Assembly: GCA_900446925.1 (NCBI GenBank)
Contig: UAVY01000001.1
Span: 62,001-126,000 of the forward strand
Reading direction: 5' to 3'
Source: Citrobacter koseri
Lineage (GTDB): Bacteria > Pseudomonadota > Gammaproteobacteria > Enterobacterales > Enterobacteriaceae
Length of the DNA stretch: 64,000 nucleotides
The first letter of the stretch is position 1; each line of letters opens with the position of its first letter. Shown in pieces: positions 1 through 12,921 of this stretch. The notes beneath the pieces were generated by a model. That model saw nothing but the letters and a program-made list of their open reading frames with translations, was not told the DNA's origin and searched no databases. The position numbers and the translations under genes are program-made.

Positions 1-1167
1 ATAGGCCGGAATATTGACCATAATGCCCGTTGATAATTCTCCTGGCAGTAAACGCAAACGCTGAATATTCAGCGCCAGTACCCCTGCACGTTGCGCAGGC
101 GTCACATTCAGCCATTCGCGCGTCGCCGGGCCGACAGCGCCATCCGCCCCCAGCCCTTGCCAGGTCTGAAAACGTTTCACCGCATCAACAAGCTCACGAT
201 CATAAGCCGCACGGACTGCCGGAGCGGGTTGGCTGCGCTGAGTGGATTGCCGGGCAACAGGTTTCACGGCGGCAGGCTCCACTGCGACGGCGGAAGGGCT
301 GACAACCACATCGGCCGCCACGTCATCCCCCGGGAGCGCTATCTTAGGCCCGCCTTCCAGCATACCGGTGCGCTGTAAAATCTCACGCAGCGCAGGCACA
401 TCATTGCTCCACTGACCAGGACGCAACGTCGCGGTACTGGTCAACTGCGGCCAGGGACGAGCGTCGCTAACCAGCTTTTTCAGTGAATCATGCAGCGCGG
501 CGTATTGCGGATGCTGTGGCGCAAGGCTGGCGACAAACGTCGTCAGTTGACCGTTGTCCAACGCAACCTGCCACTGGTTGATCACTGAAAGCGGCGGTGT
601 TGCCAGCGCATAAGGTTTGTCGCTGTACAGCCAGCGCGTCCCTTTTACGGGAATATTGGCGATGAAATGGAGATAGCCCATCATGGCGTCGGATAAAACA
701 GCATCTCGCGCCAGACCGGTGACTGACGGGTCGGTCAGCAGCGCGACCCAAGTGGTAAATTGCGGCTGGAACCCGGCGATGGCCACTTCCGCCAGTTGCT
801 GCTGAAACGCTTTCACCGCATCGCGATTTTCCCACATTGGTTGCATATCGCGGGCGGCATACAGCAGTTCCAGTTGATTCAGATAAACCGGCGTATAACC
901 AGAAGGAAGTTGCGATTGTAATTCAGCCCGGGCTTTCTCCGCAGAGATCCCCTCCGGCAGCGGCTGAATCCCCGCCATTACCGCTGTCGCAGGCGATTGC
1001 GCTTGCGGCTGTGACAACGCGGTAGGCTGTTCGCTGACGGTCGCAGAGCTGTCGCCAGGAATCATTTCAGGCTCATCGGCCTGCACACTGAACAGTGGAG
1101 CAAATGTTACGGCCAGGCATAAACTGATTGCCGACAGCCGACGACTACAAATTTTGTTAAGCAACAT
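1..1167 (-). CDS. ldtD: L,D-transpeptidase LdtD (YcbB), 3' end beyond window
   Basis: Periplasmic enzyme that forms 3-3 (mDAP-mDAP) cross-links in peptidoglycan. Read from ATG at 1167, 389 codons run uninterrupted to the window edge, out of roughly 615 in the family. A short basic start followed by a hydrophobic stretch (SAISLCLAV) is the signal/anchor. Around residues 325-375 a peptidoglycan-binding fold is visible ([19 protein letters not shown], then TREWLN). The YkuD catalytic domain with its HxxxSxGCxR cysteine lies outside the window. It sits downstream of mukB in the same direction, with two hairpins between them, so it probably has its own promoter. Only the N-terminal part can be judged. 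Confidence 0.93.
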   Translation of the reverse strand, partial: MLLNKICSRRLSAISLCLAVTFAPLFSVQADEPEMIPGDSSATVSEQPTALSQPQAQSPATAVMAGIQPLPEGISAEKARAELQSQLPSGYTPVYLNQLELLYAARDMQPMWENRDAVKAFQQQLAEVAIAGFQPQFTTWVALLTDPSVTGLARDAVLSDAMMGYLHFIANIPVKGTRWLYSDKPYALATPPLSVINQWQVALDNGQLTTFVASLAPQHPQYAALHDSLKKLVSDARPWPQLTSTATLRPGQWSNDVPALREILQRTGMLEGGPKIALPGDDVAADVVVSPSAVAVEPAAVKPVARQSTQRSQPAPAVRAAYDRELVDAVKRFQTWQGLGADGAVGPATREWLNVTPAQRAGVLALNIQRLRLLPGELSTGIMVNIPAY

Positions 1168-1350
1168 CCCTTGCCCCTGTTTCTTTATCATACTTTTAAT
1201 AGCCAGGTTGCCCGCTCACATTGGGTAAAAACCTGAAAACGCCAATACCTTCTGAAGTATGACGAGCAAGCCTGCTTACTCGTCAGGCTTACCTTCAGTA
1301 TATAAACATCAAAAAGGTTTTGCCTAACCTAATGTAAAGAAGTTTAAAGA

Positions 1351-1376
1351 AAAAGCACCTGGTGTAAGGTGCTTTT
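1351..1376 (-). terminator. Rho-independent terminator hairpin, distal of two
   Basis: Ten-base perfect inverted repeat (aaaagcacct 1351-1360, aggtgctttt 1367-1376) with a six-base loop, flanked by A-rich and T-rich tracts, so it could work in both directions. It lies downstream of mukB and about 190 bp before ldtD, and would shield ldtD from mukB read-through. Confidence 0.7.
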
Positions 1377-1404
1377 CAGACTTCTATTGATCGATTTTAT
1401 GATG

Positions 1405-1430
1405 AAAAAAGACGGCGCGAAGGCCGTCTT
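1405..1430 (-). terminator. mukB rho-independent terminator
   Basis: Stem aagacggc (1409-1416) pairs with gccgtctt (1423-1430) around a six-base loop. On the minus strand it is followed by a run of T (A run 1405-1410 on plus). It starts 9 bp after the mukB stop codon. Confidence 0.8.
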
Positions 1431-1438
1431 CATCTTAC

Positions 1439-4400
1439 TTACCCGGCGGCCTGCGACGAGGCATCTTCGGTGCCAGTGCCAGGTAGCGTCTCCGGCAGTT
1501 GTGGGGCGAAGCCACGCAGTCCGACCACATGAACGTGTTCGGTATTGTGGAAAACCTTACGCACCAGCTTATAGGTAGTGCCTTTCTCAGGGCTAATGTT
1601 TTCCGGCGCCGCGATGATAAGCTGCATTTGCAGACGTTCGCACAGTTCGAACAGCGTCGCGATGGAACGCGCATCCAGACGCGCAGCCTCATCAAGGAAC
1701 AGCAGGCGGCATGGGGAGATATCTTTTCCGCGCAAGCGGCGGCCTTCGTCTTCCCAGCTTTGTACTACCATCACCAGAATGGACATCCCGGTACCAATCG
1801 CTTCACCGGTAGACAGCGCGCCGGACTCCGCACGCAGCCAGCCGTCTGAACCACGGTTGACCTCGACTTCCATCTCCAGATAGTTACGGTAATCCAGCAG
1901 CTCCTCGCCAATGGTCTGCGGCGTACGCTGCCCCATATCAATCTGCGGATTCAGGCGCTGATACAGCTTCGCCAGCGCTTCAGAGAAGGTCAGGCGGTTG
2001 CTGTTAAACAGATCCTGATGTTGCTCATGCTGTTCGGAAAGAACATCCAGCAAGGTCGCATGCGTTTCCCGCACGTTAACGTTGAGACGCACGCTGTTCA
2101 CCTGACCGAACGAGACGTTTTGCAGCCCCTGGTTCAGCATACGAATACGGTTTTGTTCGCGCTGAATCGTCTTACGAATAATGTTCGCCACGCTGCGCGA
2201 GCTGATCGCCAGCTTCTGTTCGCGGGAGGTTAGCTCTTCCGTCAGGCGACTCAACTCAATTTCCATCTGTTCGATGGCCTCAACCGGGTCATCGGTACGG
2301 ATGATATCCTGGCGAATACGCTCCCGCAGATGCTGGTAAACCGCCACGAAGAACTGGATTTTACGTTCCGGTCGTTTTGGATCTTCCGACATACGTAATA
2401 CATCACGCAGGTGTTCGTTATCCGCCACCGCCAGACGCAACGCACCCAACGCCTTATCCGACATGGAGCGAAGTTCATCTGCCGACAGATAAGCCAACTC
2501 GCGACGATGCAAACGACGCTCTACCCCGTTATCTTTCACCATCCGCATCACCGCGCACCACCCGGCTTTCGCGGTGACTACCTGCTCGCGCATTTCATGA
2601 TAATCGCGTTCCAGTTTGCGCAGTCTTGCGGGTCAGGTTATCCATCTCCGCTTCACAGAAGGTCAGCGCTTTTTCCAGCTGGTTACGACGTGAGCGGTTA
2701 TTGCTCAGTTGCGTATGCAGTTCGTCACGGCGGATACGCGCGCGCTCTTCCGAACCGCTGTCGGCGCGCACGCCGATATCCTGCAATTCACGTTGCAGGT
2801 CGCCCAGCAGCTCTTTCTTGGTGTCATACGAGCTTTTCAGTGAGGCCAGAACCTGATTGTACTGGCTGAGTTGCGCGGCATGACCGCGTAACGCTTCACG
2901 GGCACGGGTACGCTCGGCTTCCGCCTGTTCCAGACGCTGACGCAGTTTTTCGTTCAGATCGCTGTTGCCGCTCAGCATTTCGGCCGAGTCGGAATAGCTG
3001 AAGTGCGCCCGACGCTGTACGACCTCGGTCAGCGCAAAAGCCTGCTGACGCGCATCCCGCTGCGTTTGCTGGGAGTATGCGTAATCTTCTTTCAGTTGCT
3101 CAAACTGTTCGGGATCGTTTTGCAGAACCGAGACGATCGGCTCCAGTTTGGCTAACTGATTACCGTGTTGCTGTATAAAACGCGCCGCTTCCTGCGCATC
3201 ATCCAGACGTTCCTGAATTTCATCCACGCGGTCAGCCAGCGTGTCGTCCGCCAGCAGGTTCAGGCGCGGCAGTAAGCGGTTCAGAGCGGAGACGCCCTCT
3301 TTCGCCTGTTCAAACTGAATACGCTGCTGCTGGTTGTCGTTTTCATGCGTAGCCAGCGCGCGTTCCAGTTCAACGCGACGGCCATTCAATTGGCGAATTT
3401 CCGCTTCCGGGTCGGCCTCAAACGCGACCGCCAGATGGCTGCCGATAAAACGACTGAACGCCTGATGCAGACGCTGAGTTTTCTGCACGTCGAAGGACAA
3501 CGTCGCAAAGCGTTCAGACAGCCCTTCGCGCTCAGCATGCAGACTTTCAATACGGTTTTCACGCGCGGCGCGACCAAAGATCGGCACCGTCGGGAAACGG
3601 GAATAACGCCACTGACGCTCGGCGGTTTTCACCACCACCGGCGTTTTCCAGCTCATCAACGCTGAAGACGCTGTCATCGAACGACTGCGGGTCCCCTTCG
3701 ATGAAATAGAGATCTTCCGGGCAATTCCGTCAGCCCTTCAAGCTGTTCGGCGATCAGCGACAGATCCGGCACCACGATAGCATGACGGGACGGGCCGTAC
3801 AGCGCGGAGAAGTACGGCGCGTCTTCGAAGCTGACGTCATCATAGATTTCCGACAGCAACACGCCGCCAAAACGCTCCGCCAGCGCGTTCAGACGCGAGT
3901 CTTCCGAGCCGCCCGGCTGGCTTAAACGTTCAATCTCTTCGTCAACCGCGTTCTTACGCGCGCCAACTTCGTCGCGCTCTACAATCGCTTCACGCTCGCG
4001 CTCCAGCAACTGTTGCAGATACTCGGTTACATCCTGGCCGGAGGTAAACTCTTCGCCGCTCTGTTCGCACAGCTGATTCAGACTGTTTTGCGCCGCCAGC
4101 CAGATCGGGGCGCGCTGCATTAAGTGCTGAATGCGGGACTGGAGTTGCTCCTGCTCCTGACGCAGCGTCATACGCTGTTCATGGGCGTTAGAAACGCTAT
4201 CCGACAGGGGCGGCGATGCGGGCTTTCCAGCTCCTGGTGCAGCGCTTCCAGCTCATCAATGTCGAAATGTTTGCCCTGACGTTTACAGAATTCCGCCAGC
4301 AGGCGTTCAGCTTCCTGCTGTTCGCGCAAGCGCTGTTCCAGTTCACTCAGACGCATACGCAGCGGCTGAAACCTGCTCCGCCAGGTGACGCTGTTCCACG

Positions 4401-5918
4401 CCTTCGCGCAGCAGGTCGCGCGCCACGCTCCAGGCTTCATTACGCGCCAGCGGGCCATTAATGGCGGCCACCAGCTGATATGCCTGTTCAAACTGACTGT
4501 GCGCGGTTTGCGCCACGCTCATTTTCTGTTCCAGCGAAAGCAGTTTTTCCGTTGCTTCCTGCTCTTTCGCCTGGAACGTCTCCAGCCATTCTGCGGCGCT
4601 GTCCGCCGTCAGGTCAGGCAGATGACAAAGCGCTTTGGCGCGGTCGAGCGCCTGGATCGCCTGGTTGTACTGAATCGCGCGCGTCTGCTGCACATCCAGC
4701 GCCTGCTGATAGTCCGCCAGTTGGCTTTTCAGTTCATCCACTTCCAGCTCGGCGGCTTCCGCACGGGCTTTCGTTCTCTTCCTGCATGTCGGCGGCTTCA
4801 GCCACCACTTCATTTTGCTCTTCGAGACGAATTTGCAGCTCATCGAGATCCGCTTCAATAGCGCTCGATCTTCTCCTGCTGGCGCAGCGCGGTCTGCACC
4901 AGGTTCAGGTGGTCGCTGGCGGCCTGGTAATCCGCTTCCAGATCCCCTTCCGCACCGTTGTGCTCGCCCAGTTCACGCGCCATGTCGACGTGTTTGTACT
5001 GTTCCGCCGCCAGTTGCTTACGCGATGTGTACAGCTCGCGACGAAACTCCAGCGCTTTATCCAGATGAACCCGGCGTTCGTTGGCGTGGCGCATATAGTC
5101 CGCCGCCACGTAGTTAGTGGCTTCGCTAATCAAATGCTTGAACAGGTCACGATCCGACTGGGTTACGCGGATCGCTTCCAGCGTCATACGGTTTTCACGC
5201 AGCGCGGCTTCCATATCCTGGAACGCTTTACGCACGCCGCTATTTTCCGGCAGCAGGTAGTCACGCAGGGAACGGGTAATCGCGCTGGAGATCCCGCCGT
5301 ACAGCGAGGCTTCAATCAGACGATAGAACTTGCTGCGATCGGACGCAGAACGCAGACGGCGGGCAATGATGCCCAGATCGAACATCAGCGAGTGATAATC
5401 GGTGATCGAGTTAAACTGCTTAAACTGCACGCCTTCCATCGCATCGAGCTTCTCTTTCAGCTCCGCGAGGGTCAACACGCGCGCCTGGCGCTCGTTCAGC
5501 GTTTCGGTCACCAGCTGCGTCGGCTGCACCGACATCGGCAAGCCCCTGAATGGCAAACGGTTTGATATCAACTTTGCGATCGCGTCCGGCGACCTGCTGC
5601 AAAACGCACGCCCACCACAACACGCTGATGGCGGGAATTGAGGACGTCGAGCATGGAATAACAGACGCCCGCTTTCAGCTTACCGTGCAGGCCTTTATCG
5701 CGCGATCCGCTGGTAGCCCCGGCTTCCGTGGTGTTACGGAAATGCAGTAAGGTTAAGTCCGGGATCAGCGCCGTGACGAACGCCGCCATCGTGGTGGATT
5801 TACCGGCGCCGTTCCCGCCGGACAGCGTGGTGACCAGCTCATCGAGGTCAAAGGTGCGGGCAAAAAAGCCGTTCCAGTTAATCAGCGTTAGTGAGCGAAA
5901 TTTACCGCGTTCAATCAT
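1439..5918 (-). CDS. mukB: Chromosome partition protein MukB (frame broken by about ten indels)
   Basis: SMC-like ATPase of the MukBEF condensin, which organises and segregates the chromosome. Start ATG at 5918 ([10 protein letters not shown]). Walker [10 protein letters not shown] lies near residue 35. Long coiled coils surround a central hinge. The C-terminal head has the ABC signature ([12 protein letters not shown]) and Walker B (LLFLDEA). The protein is complete in sequence order, but the frame changes near 5610, 5545, 4862, 4775, 4375, 4215 (two events), 3725, 3650 and 2629. Those examined base by base are single inserted bases, for example an extra A and an extra C near 4215. Removing ten bases gives about 1489 aa, the family length. 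The start overlaps the mukE stop (ATGA). It is last gene of cmoM-mukF-mukE-mukB. The breaks are probably sequence errors. Confidence 0.95.
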
Positions 5919-6622
5919 TATTCTTCCTCTCCACTGTCCGGCTGATTCTCTTCGGTCTCATCGTTGAGTTGCAGGTGATTTTCAACCGGCATGGCTTCCC
6001 CATCGCGGATTAAGCGACGCTGCGCTTCACGCGGATCGTCACCGGTACGCACATCCGCGCCAAAGCGGAACACCGATTCCGTGATGCGGAATTTGCTGCT
6101 GTCATGGCCCATAAACCACACCATCCCTAAGCGACGCAGACGGTTTAACGACGAGCGCACCTTCTCCTGTAGTTTCTGACGATCCACGTCAGACCCCGTT
6201 GAGCGGTTGTTGACCAGTTTCAGCAATTTGGCTTCGTCTGTCAGGGCGAGCAGCTCATCGTACAGTTCCTGCTGGGTAAAAATCCCCTCATTCGCCAACC
6301 GCTCCGGGCTGAGATAGAGATAGCAGAGGATTTTACCCACCATCATGTCCAGTTCAGACAAGACGGAGCGCGGGATAATCGTCGTGGAACGCGGGCGCAG
6401 GTAGAAAAAACCCTCCGGCGCGCGAATCAGTTCGACGTTATAGCGACTGTAAAACTCTTCCAGATACTCCTGGAAATCCATCAGGAAGGCATGATTATCC
6501 AGCTCATCCAGACCGATATGTCTGCCGGAGCGTAATGCGCTATCCAGCGCCGGAAATAACGGGTTTGCCAGCGCCTGCGCCAGCTTAACCGGCATCACTT
6601 GTTCAATATTTGTCAATGACAT
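5918..6622 (-). CDS. mukE: Condensin subunit MukE
   Basis: Regulatory subunit of MukBEF. It binds the MukF kleisin and modulates MukB ATPase activity. Intact, 234 aa from the ATG at 6622 ([16 protein letters not shown]), the E. coli length. An in-frame ATG at 6649 would add nine residues (MITEPRYRR), but I prefer 6622 because an AGG lies just upstream and it matches the known N-terminus. Winged-helix character, with an acidic C-terminal tail ([15 protein letters not shown]). The start overlaps the end of mukF by about 20 bp and the stop overlaps mukB, which points to translational coupling. Confidence 0.96.
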   Translation of the reverse strand: MSLTNIEQVMPVKLAQALANPLFPALDSALRSGRHIGLDELDNHAFLMDFQEYLEEFYSRYNVELIRAPEGFFYLRPRSTTIIPRSVLSELDMMVGKILCYLYLSPERLANEGIFTQQELYDELLALTDEAKLLKLVNNRSTGSDVDRQKLQEKVRSSLNRLRRLGMVWFMGHDSSKFRITESVFRFGADVRTGDDPREAQRRLIRDGEAMPVENHLQLNDETEENQPDSGEEE

Positions 6623-7925
6623 GCGCCTGTACCTTGGCTCCGTAATCATTAATCGGCTGCCATTTGGCTGGCAGTCCGGTGAAGTCTGCTTGCGCTACGC
6701 CAAGACGTACCGCCTGATCGATAACAATACGCGCCACGTCGAAGTGACGCGCTCGTGGGTATTGCGCCAGATATTCGCGCACTACCTGGCCGAGATCCAG
6801 TGGGGCTTGTCTGGATTTATAGATAGCCAGCTGTTCTTCGATGATCGCCGCCAGTTGTTCGCGGATCTCGTTAAATTCTTCATATTCCAGGTCCGGCGGC
6901 AGTTCGCCGGTCACCTCTTCATCACGCAGCGCCATCTCTTCATCGCGCATATCCAGCAGACGATCGGCGTTGGCATAGGTCAGCGCCCACGGCTCATCAA
7001 AATAGCTCTGGATGGACTGGCGCAGTCGCTGGGCAAAGACGCGGTTTTTATCCATATCAATCGCGGTACGGATAAATTTGTGTACGTGTCGGTCATAGCC
7101 AATCCACAGGTCGATGGATTGCTGACCCCAGCTAATAATGCGGTCGAGTTTGCTTTGCAGATCGAACACCAGACGATCCACAAAATGCAGGTCGTCATGC
7201 GCCATCGTGGCGTCCTGGATGCGTAACAGATTAGCCTGTAATTTATCGCCAGCCGCTTCGAGCGTATCCTGTAACTCACGCAGCGTGCCGGATGTTTCAG
7301 AAAGCAGCAGTTCGCAACTCGAAATCGCCGCGCGCCAGTCTTTGTTCAGCAACTGCGCAATGTCGTCTTTTACCTGCTGCTGCTGCTCATCCATGATGCG
7401 CTGGGTCAGGTCGATGCTGTCGAAAATTTCCGCGACCGAATATTTCAGCGGCGCATAAACGTTGCGATGCCAGTGAAATTCGTCGCCGCCCTCATCTGCC
7501 GCATCCGCCGCCCGCTTCAGTTCACCCGCGACAATGGATAGCTGCATGGAAAGGCGCAACGTGGAAAACTCACGCTGGCGGATGTAGTAATCGGTAATAC
7601 CAATCCCGAGCGGCGTCAGGCGATAAATGGCGTTGCCTTCCGCTTGCTCGCTGGTAAAGCGGTTCAGCAGACGTTGACGTACCATATCGTTGATCGCGTT
7701 GTTGGCGCGCACGCCGATGGTTTCGCTGGTTTGCTCAAACGCATCACTGACATGGCGGAACGCATCCACCAGTTCGCCTTCACTCATCTCCCCGTCCAGG
7801 CGCTCGCCGTTCAGCGTGGCTACCGCCAGCAGGAACGAAAGTCGGTCTACCGGCAGAGAGATGGAAAAGTCATTTTTTCTGGCCCAGGCAACCAGTTCGG
7901 GGACTGTCTGGGAAAATTCACTCAT
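6603..7925 (-). CDS. mukF: Condensin kleisin MukF
   Basis: Kleisin subunit that bridges the MukB heads and binds MukE dimers. Intact, 440 aa, the same length as E. coli MukF, starting [19 protein letters not shown]. It has an N-terminal winged-helix dimerisation region, a long helical middle and a C-terminal winged-helix that contacts the MukB head. ATG at 7925 follows the cmoM stop at 7929 almost directly, and the 3' end overlaps mukE. Tight packing indicates one transcript from cmoM to mukB. Confidence 0.97.
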   Translation of the reverse strand: MSEFSQTVPELVAWARKNDFSISLPVDRLSFLLAVATLNGERLDGEMSEGELVDAFRHVSDAFEQTSETIGVRANNAINDMVRQRLLNRFTSEQAEGNAIYRLTPLGIGITDYYIRQREFSTLRLSMQLSIVAGELKRAADAADEGGDEFHWHRNVYAPLKYSVAEIFDSIDLTQRIMDEQQQQVKDDIAQLLNKDWRAAISSCELLLSETSGTLRELQDTLEAAGDKLQANLLRIQDATMAHDDLHFVDRLVFDLQSKLDRIISWGQQSIDLWIGYDRHVHKFIRTAIDMDKNRVFAQRLRQSIQSYFDEPWALTYANADRLLDMRDEEMALRDEEVTGELPPDLEYEEFNEIREQLAAIIEEQLAIYKSRQAPLDLGQVVREYLAQYPRARHFDVARIVIDQAVRLGVAQADFTGLPAKWQPINDYGAKVQAHVIDKY

Positions 7926-7928
7926 AAG

Positions 7929-8709
7929 TTATCCTTGCATCTGCGGTTTGCGCGCGGTGACATGAATGTAGCGGCCAAGGCTAATATACGGCTCCTGGCG
8001 GCAATAACGCGTTTCTAATTCGACTAACATCTCATAGCAGTCACGCTGTTGATGCTTCTCACGCAGATAATCATGAAATACGCGTACGCCGGTCTTACCG
8101 GTAATCTGCCAGCCAATATCTTCCAGCCACTGATAAACCTGCTCGGGTTTACGTGGATAGTCTGGCGAAAGCGTACGCTTTTTGCGTTTTGGCATCCCCA
8201 CCTGCACATAGTCAAAGTTCCCTGCCACCCATGTTATGCATCAACAGGCCGTTAGCATTGTAGAACATTAACGACAGTGCTCCGCCGGGGCGCAAAACTG
8301 ACCAAAGCGCCTCTAACACGCCGACCGGTTCCGCCACCCACTCCAGCACAGCATGAAACAATATCAGATCAGCGGAGGTTTCCAAATGCGAAGCGACATC
8401 CTGAACGGCGCATTGTATAAAATGCATGTTTCCGCTCACACCTTTTGCTTCTGCCGCCTGCTGCGCACGCGCGATCATCTCGCCGGACAGATCGCACAAT
8501 GTAACCTGATGCCCACACTCCGCCATTTTGATGGCCGTTTGCCCCTCTCCGCCGCCAGCATCCAGGATGTGCAGTTTTTGCTCGCCGAATTCCGCCAGCA
8601 ACCGATCAAGATCCTGCCACAGAATCGCCTGTCGCAGCTGTCCTTTGGTGGTTCCGTAGATGTTACGGGAAAACTTTTCAGCAATGTCATCAAAATTGCG
8701 GTCCCGCAT
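7929..8709 (-). CDS. cmoM: tRNA cmo5U methyltransferase CmoM (SmtA), one frameshift
   Basis: SAM-dependent methyltransferase that makes the methyl ester of 5-carboxymethoxyuridine in tRNA wobble positions. Start ATG at 8709 (MRDRNFDDIAEKFSRN). The SAM-binding glycine motif is LHILDAGGGEGQTAIKMAE, followed by an acidic strand end (LCDLSGEM). Near 8222 an extra G (GGG for GG) breaks the frame after NANGLLMHNM. The second part continues as VAGNFDYVQVGMPKRKKR to the stop at 7929. Corrected length is about 259 aa, close to the family. First gene of the muk operon and divergent from elyC, with 136 bp between the starts. Confidence 0.93.
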
Positions 8710-8845
8710 CGGACTCTCCACAGGCTGGCTCAGGTGTGCTTTTAAAAAAGAAGCTATTTTGTCATAGTCGCGGCGATATTTAACCTGTCTGGTGTAATAT
8801 CCCTGCTGATCCCCTGCTGTATGGTCAAAAAAGGAACCAAAAAGG

Positions 8846-9626
8846 ATGCTTTTTACTCTGAAGAAAGTGACTGGCGGTCTGTTGCTGCCGCTTCCCTTTA
8901 TGCTGCTCATCATGGGCGTGGGGCTGGCGCTGGTATGGTTTAGCCGCTTTCAGAAAACCGGGAAGGCGTTTATCAGCCTGGGATGGCTGGCAATATTTCT
9001 GTTAAGCCTGCAACCTGTTGCTGACCGTTTACTCAAACCGATTGAAGACAGTTACCCCACCTGGCAGGGAACGCAAAAAGTAGACTACATCGTGGTACTG
9101 GGCGGCGGCTACACCTGGAACCCCCAGTGGGCGCCCAGTTCGAATCTGATCAATAACAGCCTCCCACGTCTGAACGAAGGCGTACGCCTCTGGCTGGCCA
9201 ATCCGGGATCGAAACTGATCTTTACGGGCGCGGCGGCAAAAACCAATCGCGTGAGTACGGCAGAAGCGGGCGCAAGAGTGGCACAATCGCTGGGTGTGCC
9301 GCGCAGCGATATCATCACGCTGGATCAGCCAAAAGATACCGAAGAAGAGGCGGAAGCGGTGAAACAGGCCATCGGCGATGCCCCTTTCCTGCTGGTCACT
9401 TCCGCCTCCCACTTACCGCGCGCCATGATCTTCTTCCAGCATGTTGGGTTACATCCGCTGCCTGCGCCAGCCAATCAGCTGGCGATAGATTCACCGTTAA
9501 ATCCGTGGGAGCGAGCAATTCCCTCCCCCGGTATGGTTGATGCATAGCGATCGCGCCGGTTATGAAACGCTGGGGCGCATCTGGCAGTGGCTGAAAGGCG
9601 CGTCAGGCGAGCCAGGGCAGCAGTGA
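8846..9626 (+). CDS. elyC: Envelope biogenesis factor ElyC (DUF218), one frameshift
   Basis: Inner-membrane DUF218 protein. E. coli ElyC supports peptidoglycan synthesis, apparently by affecting use of the undecaprenyl-phosphate carrier. Two N-terminal membrane segments (about residues 10-35 and 43-60) are followed by the DUF218 domain starting DYIVVLGGGYTW, with LVTSASHLPRAM near residue 190. At about 9530 a C run has one extra base, so the frame ends early in SPGMVDA. Removing it continues SPVWLMHSDRAGYETLGR to the TGA at 9624-9626, giving 259 aa, the E. coli length. The 3' end overlaps convergent ycbJ by about 24 bp. Confidence 0.93.
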
Positions 9627-10503
9627 TTTTGTTGCGAGGTCAAAGTTGGAGCGGCTAAAACGCCCGGTATTGACCAGTTGCGCGACTTCGTCCCATAACA
9701 CATAAAGCCAACGCCGCCAGATGAACGATTCCGCCACTGGCGCGTGTTGCAGATAATGCCAGAGCAACCCTTCCGCCAGCGCATTGTCCATCCAGCCGGA
9801 ACAGTTCATACTCTCGTGGCGCCCACAGCATAACGCCAGGCCCCACCCATCGCCAGAAGCTGATCGCTGCGGGCATCTTTCAACATACTGCGCAGGCTAA
9901 AATTGCCGTGGATGAGCACGCAATTATCATTAAATCCTTCAAACAGCGCAGGCAGGCACTCCCGGGTACGAAACAGAATGCGTTTATCCTGCATGGTTAA
10001 CCCGGTGTTGTTGAACTGGTTTAACGTCGTCCATAGCACTTCAACACGCTGGCGATACCAGGACGGCCAGATATTTTCCTGCGTATGATCCCACCGCGCC
10101 CACGCAACCCCGGCTGTCCTGTCGATGCCAGGCTAACAACCCTTCTACAATCCTGATCCTTCAATTGCTCCCCAGCGCTCAGGCGTGCGGGCGGGCGCTT
10201 CCACAGAGACGCCACGCAGACGCTCCAGCAGCAGGACATCCAGGCCCGGGGTGTTCCTCATGCGTCATCACGCCATAGACAACCGGCATGCGTACCGTGC
10301 CGCTACGCGCCAGCATGGTCGTTTTCCATGCCAGTTGCTGCGCCACACCAGGGGTCGTAAAACTTCTCGCCATTAGCGGCATCGGGTTTCCCTGACTGTC
10401 GTACAGCGACCACAAGGCCGTATCCGCCTTTTCACTCACGCACTCTATACGGCTGAGTTTTTCGCCCCAGCAGATGACTCAGTTCGGCTCGCAGCTGTTC
10501 CAT
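9603..10503 (-). CDS. ycbJ: Putative phosphotransferase-like protein YcbJ (several frameshifts)
   Basis: Conserved enterobacterial protein of about 297 aa, related to aminoglycoside phosphotransferase-like kinases, with no established substrate. ATG at 10503 (MEQLRAELSHLLG). Segments recognisable in order are KADTALWSLYDSQGNPMPLMA, RTPERW plus EQLKDQ, a kinase-type catalytic stretch CVLIHGNFSLRSMLKD, and the C-terminus FDLATKSLLPWLA. HGN is the expected catalytic-loop position. The frame changes about six times (around 10455, 10245, 10110, 10045, 9850 and 9800). Total length exceeds the intact size by only a few bases, so insertions explain it. Function not known. Confidence 0.85.
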
Positions 10504-10620
10504 TTCAGATTGCCCTCCATAAACGCCACTGCTTTTATAATGAGCGCCGTATGGACAGATGTCACCCGGATGAGATCAATTGATGAAAAGAAAAATGAAG
10601 GGAAAATCGTAACGATACGA

Positions 10621-10647
10621 CACTCCTCCCATTTGGTGAGAGGAGTG
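10621..10647 (-). terminator. Hairpin after kdsB, weak terminator candidate
   Basis: Inverted repeat cactcctc (10621-10628) and gaggagtg (10640-10647), 13 bp beyond the kdsB stop. No clear T run follows on the minus strand, so this is only a possible terminator. Confidence 0.4.
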
Positions 10648-10659
10648 CGATAGCGGATA

Positions 10660-11404
<745 letters not shown>

Positions 11405-11408
<4 letters not shown>

Positions 11409-11587
11409 GATTTACTCTCATCAGCAGTAATGGAACGCGCTTCCGTTTCCAGCAATACCGGAATGCCATCGCGCAATGGGAAAGCCAGGTTATCCAGTTT
11501 GCAAATCAGTTCTTGTTTTTCCTGGTTATACCAGAGTTTGCCGTTGCATACCGGGCAGGCAATGATTTCAAGTAGACGATGATCCAT
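11405..11587 (-). CDS. ycaR: Trm112-family small protein YcaR
   Basis: Intact 60-aa protein of the UPF0434/Trm112 family, starting [20 protein letters not shown]. One CxxC pair (CPVC) is seen; a second zinc-binding pair is missing, which is usual for the bacterial branch. Trm112 proteins in eukaryotes and archaea activate methyltransferases; a role for YcaR is not established. It overlaps kdsB by four bases, so the two are co-translated. Confidence 0.93.
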
Positions 11588-11639
11588 AGTTCCTCCCAGA
11601 TGGACCGGATTGTGAATCCATCAATATTAACATAATCGT

Positions 11640-12878
11640 TTATGAGACCGCGTCTATTTCCCAGCCATGACGATTTTCTGCAAACAAGCCGGATGGGCAG
11701 CTCCCTAGCGTGACGCGACTGGCCTGTTGCCAGCGAGCGAACGCATTAATCGCCTGTAACAACCCCTTTTTGCAGCGTCGGGCCCGGTTTAACCCCCCTC
11801 CTGCAACCAGAGCGATATGACTTCCAGTACGCCCGTTTTGCGATGCATTTTGGCATCCATGCGCCCAAACCCAACTGCCCCCGATACAGCAGCGGCAAAA
11901 CAAAATAGCCGTACTGGCGTTTAGGCGCCGGGGTATAGCACTCCAGGCGGTAGCTAAAATCGAACAACTGCTCTGCCCGTTTCCGGTCCCAGACGACGGG
12001 ATCAAAAGGGGATAAAACCGCGCTATGCGTAGCGGTGAGCTTATTGTTCAGCGCCTGCTCCAGTAGCCGGCAACAGATCGGCGTGTAGCCACATTGCCCC
12101 CAGCCTGTCGGCCTGAACGGGAACCAGTTGCCCTTGTTCAACGCGGATATCACGCCACGTTTTCACTTCAGGTCGCCGCAGGCGATAGTAATCCGCCAGC
12201 CACTGCTCGCGAAAAATCCCCAGACTGCGCGCGCTATTATCCAGCATGGCGATTTCTGCTTCTGCCTGCGACAGTAAATCGCGTTTATCGTCCCAGTGCG
12301 GCATCACGCGTTGCGTCAGGTCATACACGCGCTGAAAGTTGCGCCGTTCTACAACCATGACTTTCCCGGCAGTGGAACAATCCTTCAAGATGGCGCTTAT
12401 GCGGCTTCCATTCCCACCATCCACTGGCGCCTTGCGTGGATGCGCAAAATCCGCTGAGCGCACAGGGCCGTTATGATGAATATGCTGGATCAACTGCGCG
12501 ATCTCATCGGCATGTTCCTGCATCCACGATGCTTTGTACTTCCAGCCCATCTTCTCAGGCGCCAGCATACGGTGACGAATTAGCGTAAAGTCGCTACGCG
12601 GTAAGAAACAGGCCCTCATGCGCCCAGTATTCCATGAGTTCGCCACGCGACAACGAGTCGTCCAGCCACTGTTGCGGGTAGTGGCCCAGACGGCTAAACA
12701 GCACCAGATAGGGGCTGCGCGCCACAACGTTGATCGTATCGATTTGCAATAAAGACATGCGCGAAATCGTCGCGAGAATATCCGCAGGCAATGCCTGACG
12801 GCGGGGCTTTTTCAGCAAACCTTGCGCAGCAAGATGGAGATGACGAACATCCGTAAGAGAGAGATGCGGCAACGACAT
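11640..12878 (-). CDS. ycaQ: Winged-helix DNA glycosylase YcaQ (several frameshifts)
   Basis: Member of the AlkX/YcaQ family (HTH_42). E. coli YcaQ acts as a DNA glycosylase that unhooks interstrand crosslinks. ATG at 12878 (MSLPHLSLTDVRHLHLAAQG). The family motif around QIDTINVVARSPYLVLFSRL is clear near residues 45-65. The central region (MLAPEKMGWKY) and SPFDPVVWDRKRAEQLFDFSY follow, and it ends GWEIDAVS at 11640. The frame changes around 12600, 12400, 12140, 12050, 11860 and 11790. The total span is about six bases longer than 410 codons plus stop, so the breaks are single-base insertions, probably errors. Same strand as ycaR and kdsB, 52 bp upstream of ycaR. Confidence 0.92.
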
Positions 12879-12921
12879 GTATAACTCCGGGAATCGTTCG
12901 CTGCCGCCACATCAATTTGTG

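Noticed and set aside
1439..5918. mukB as a true pseudogene with many fragments
   Set aside because: All domains are in order, mukE and mukF are intact, the corrected length is normal, and similar indels hit essential genes. Error is more likely.
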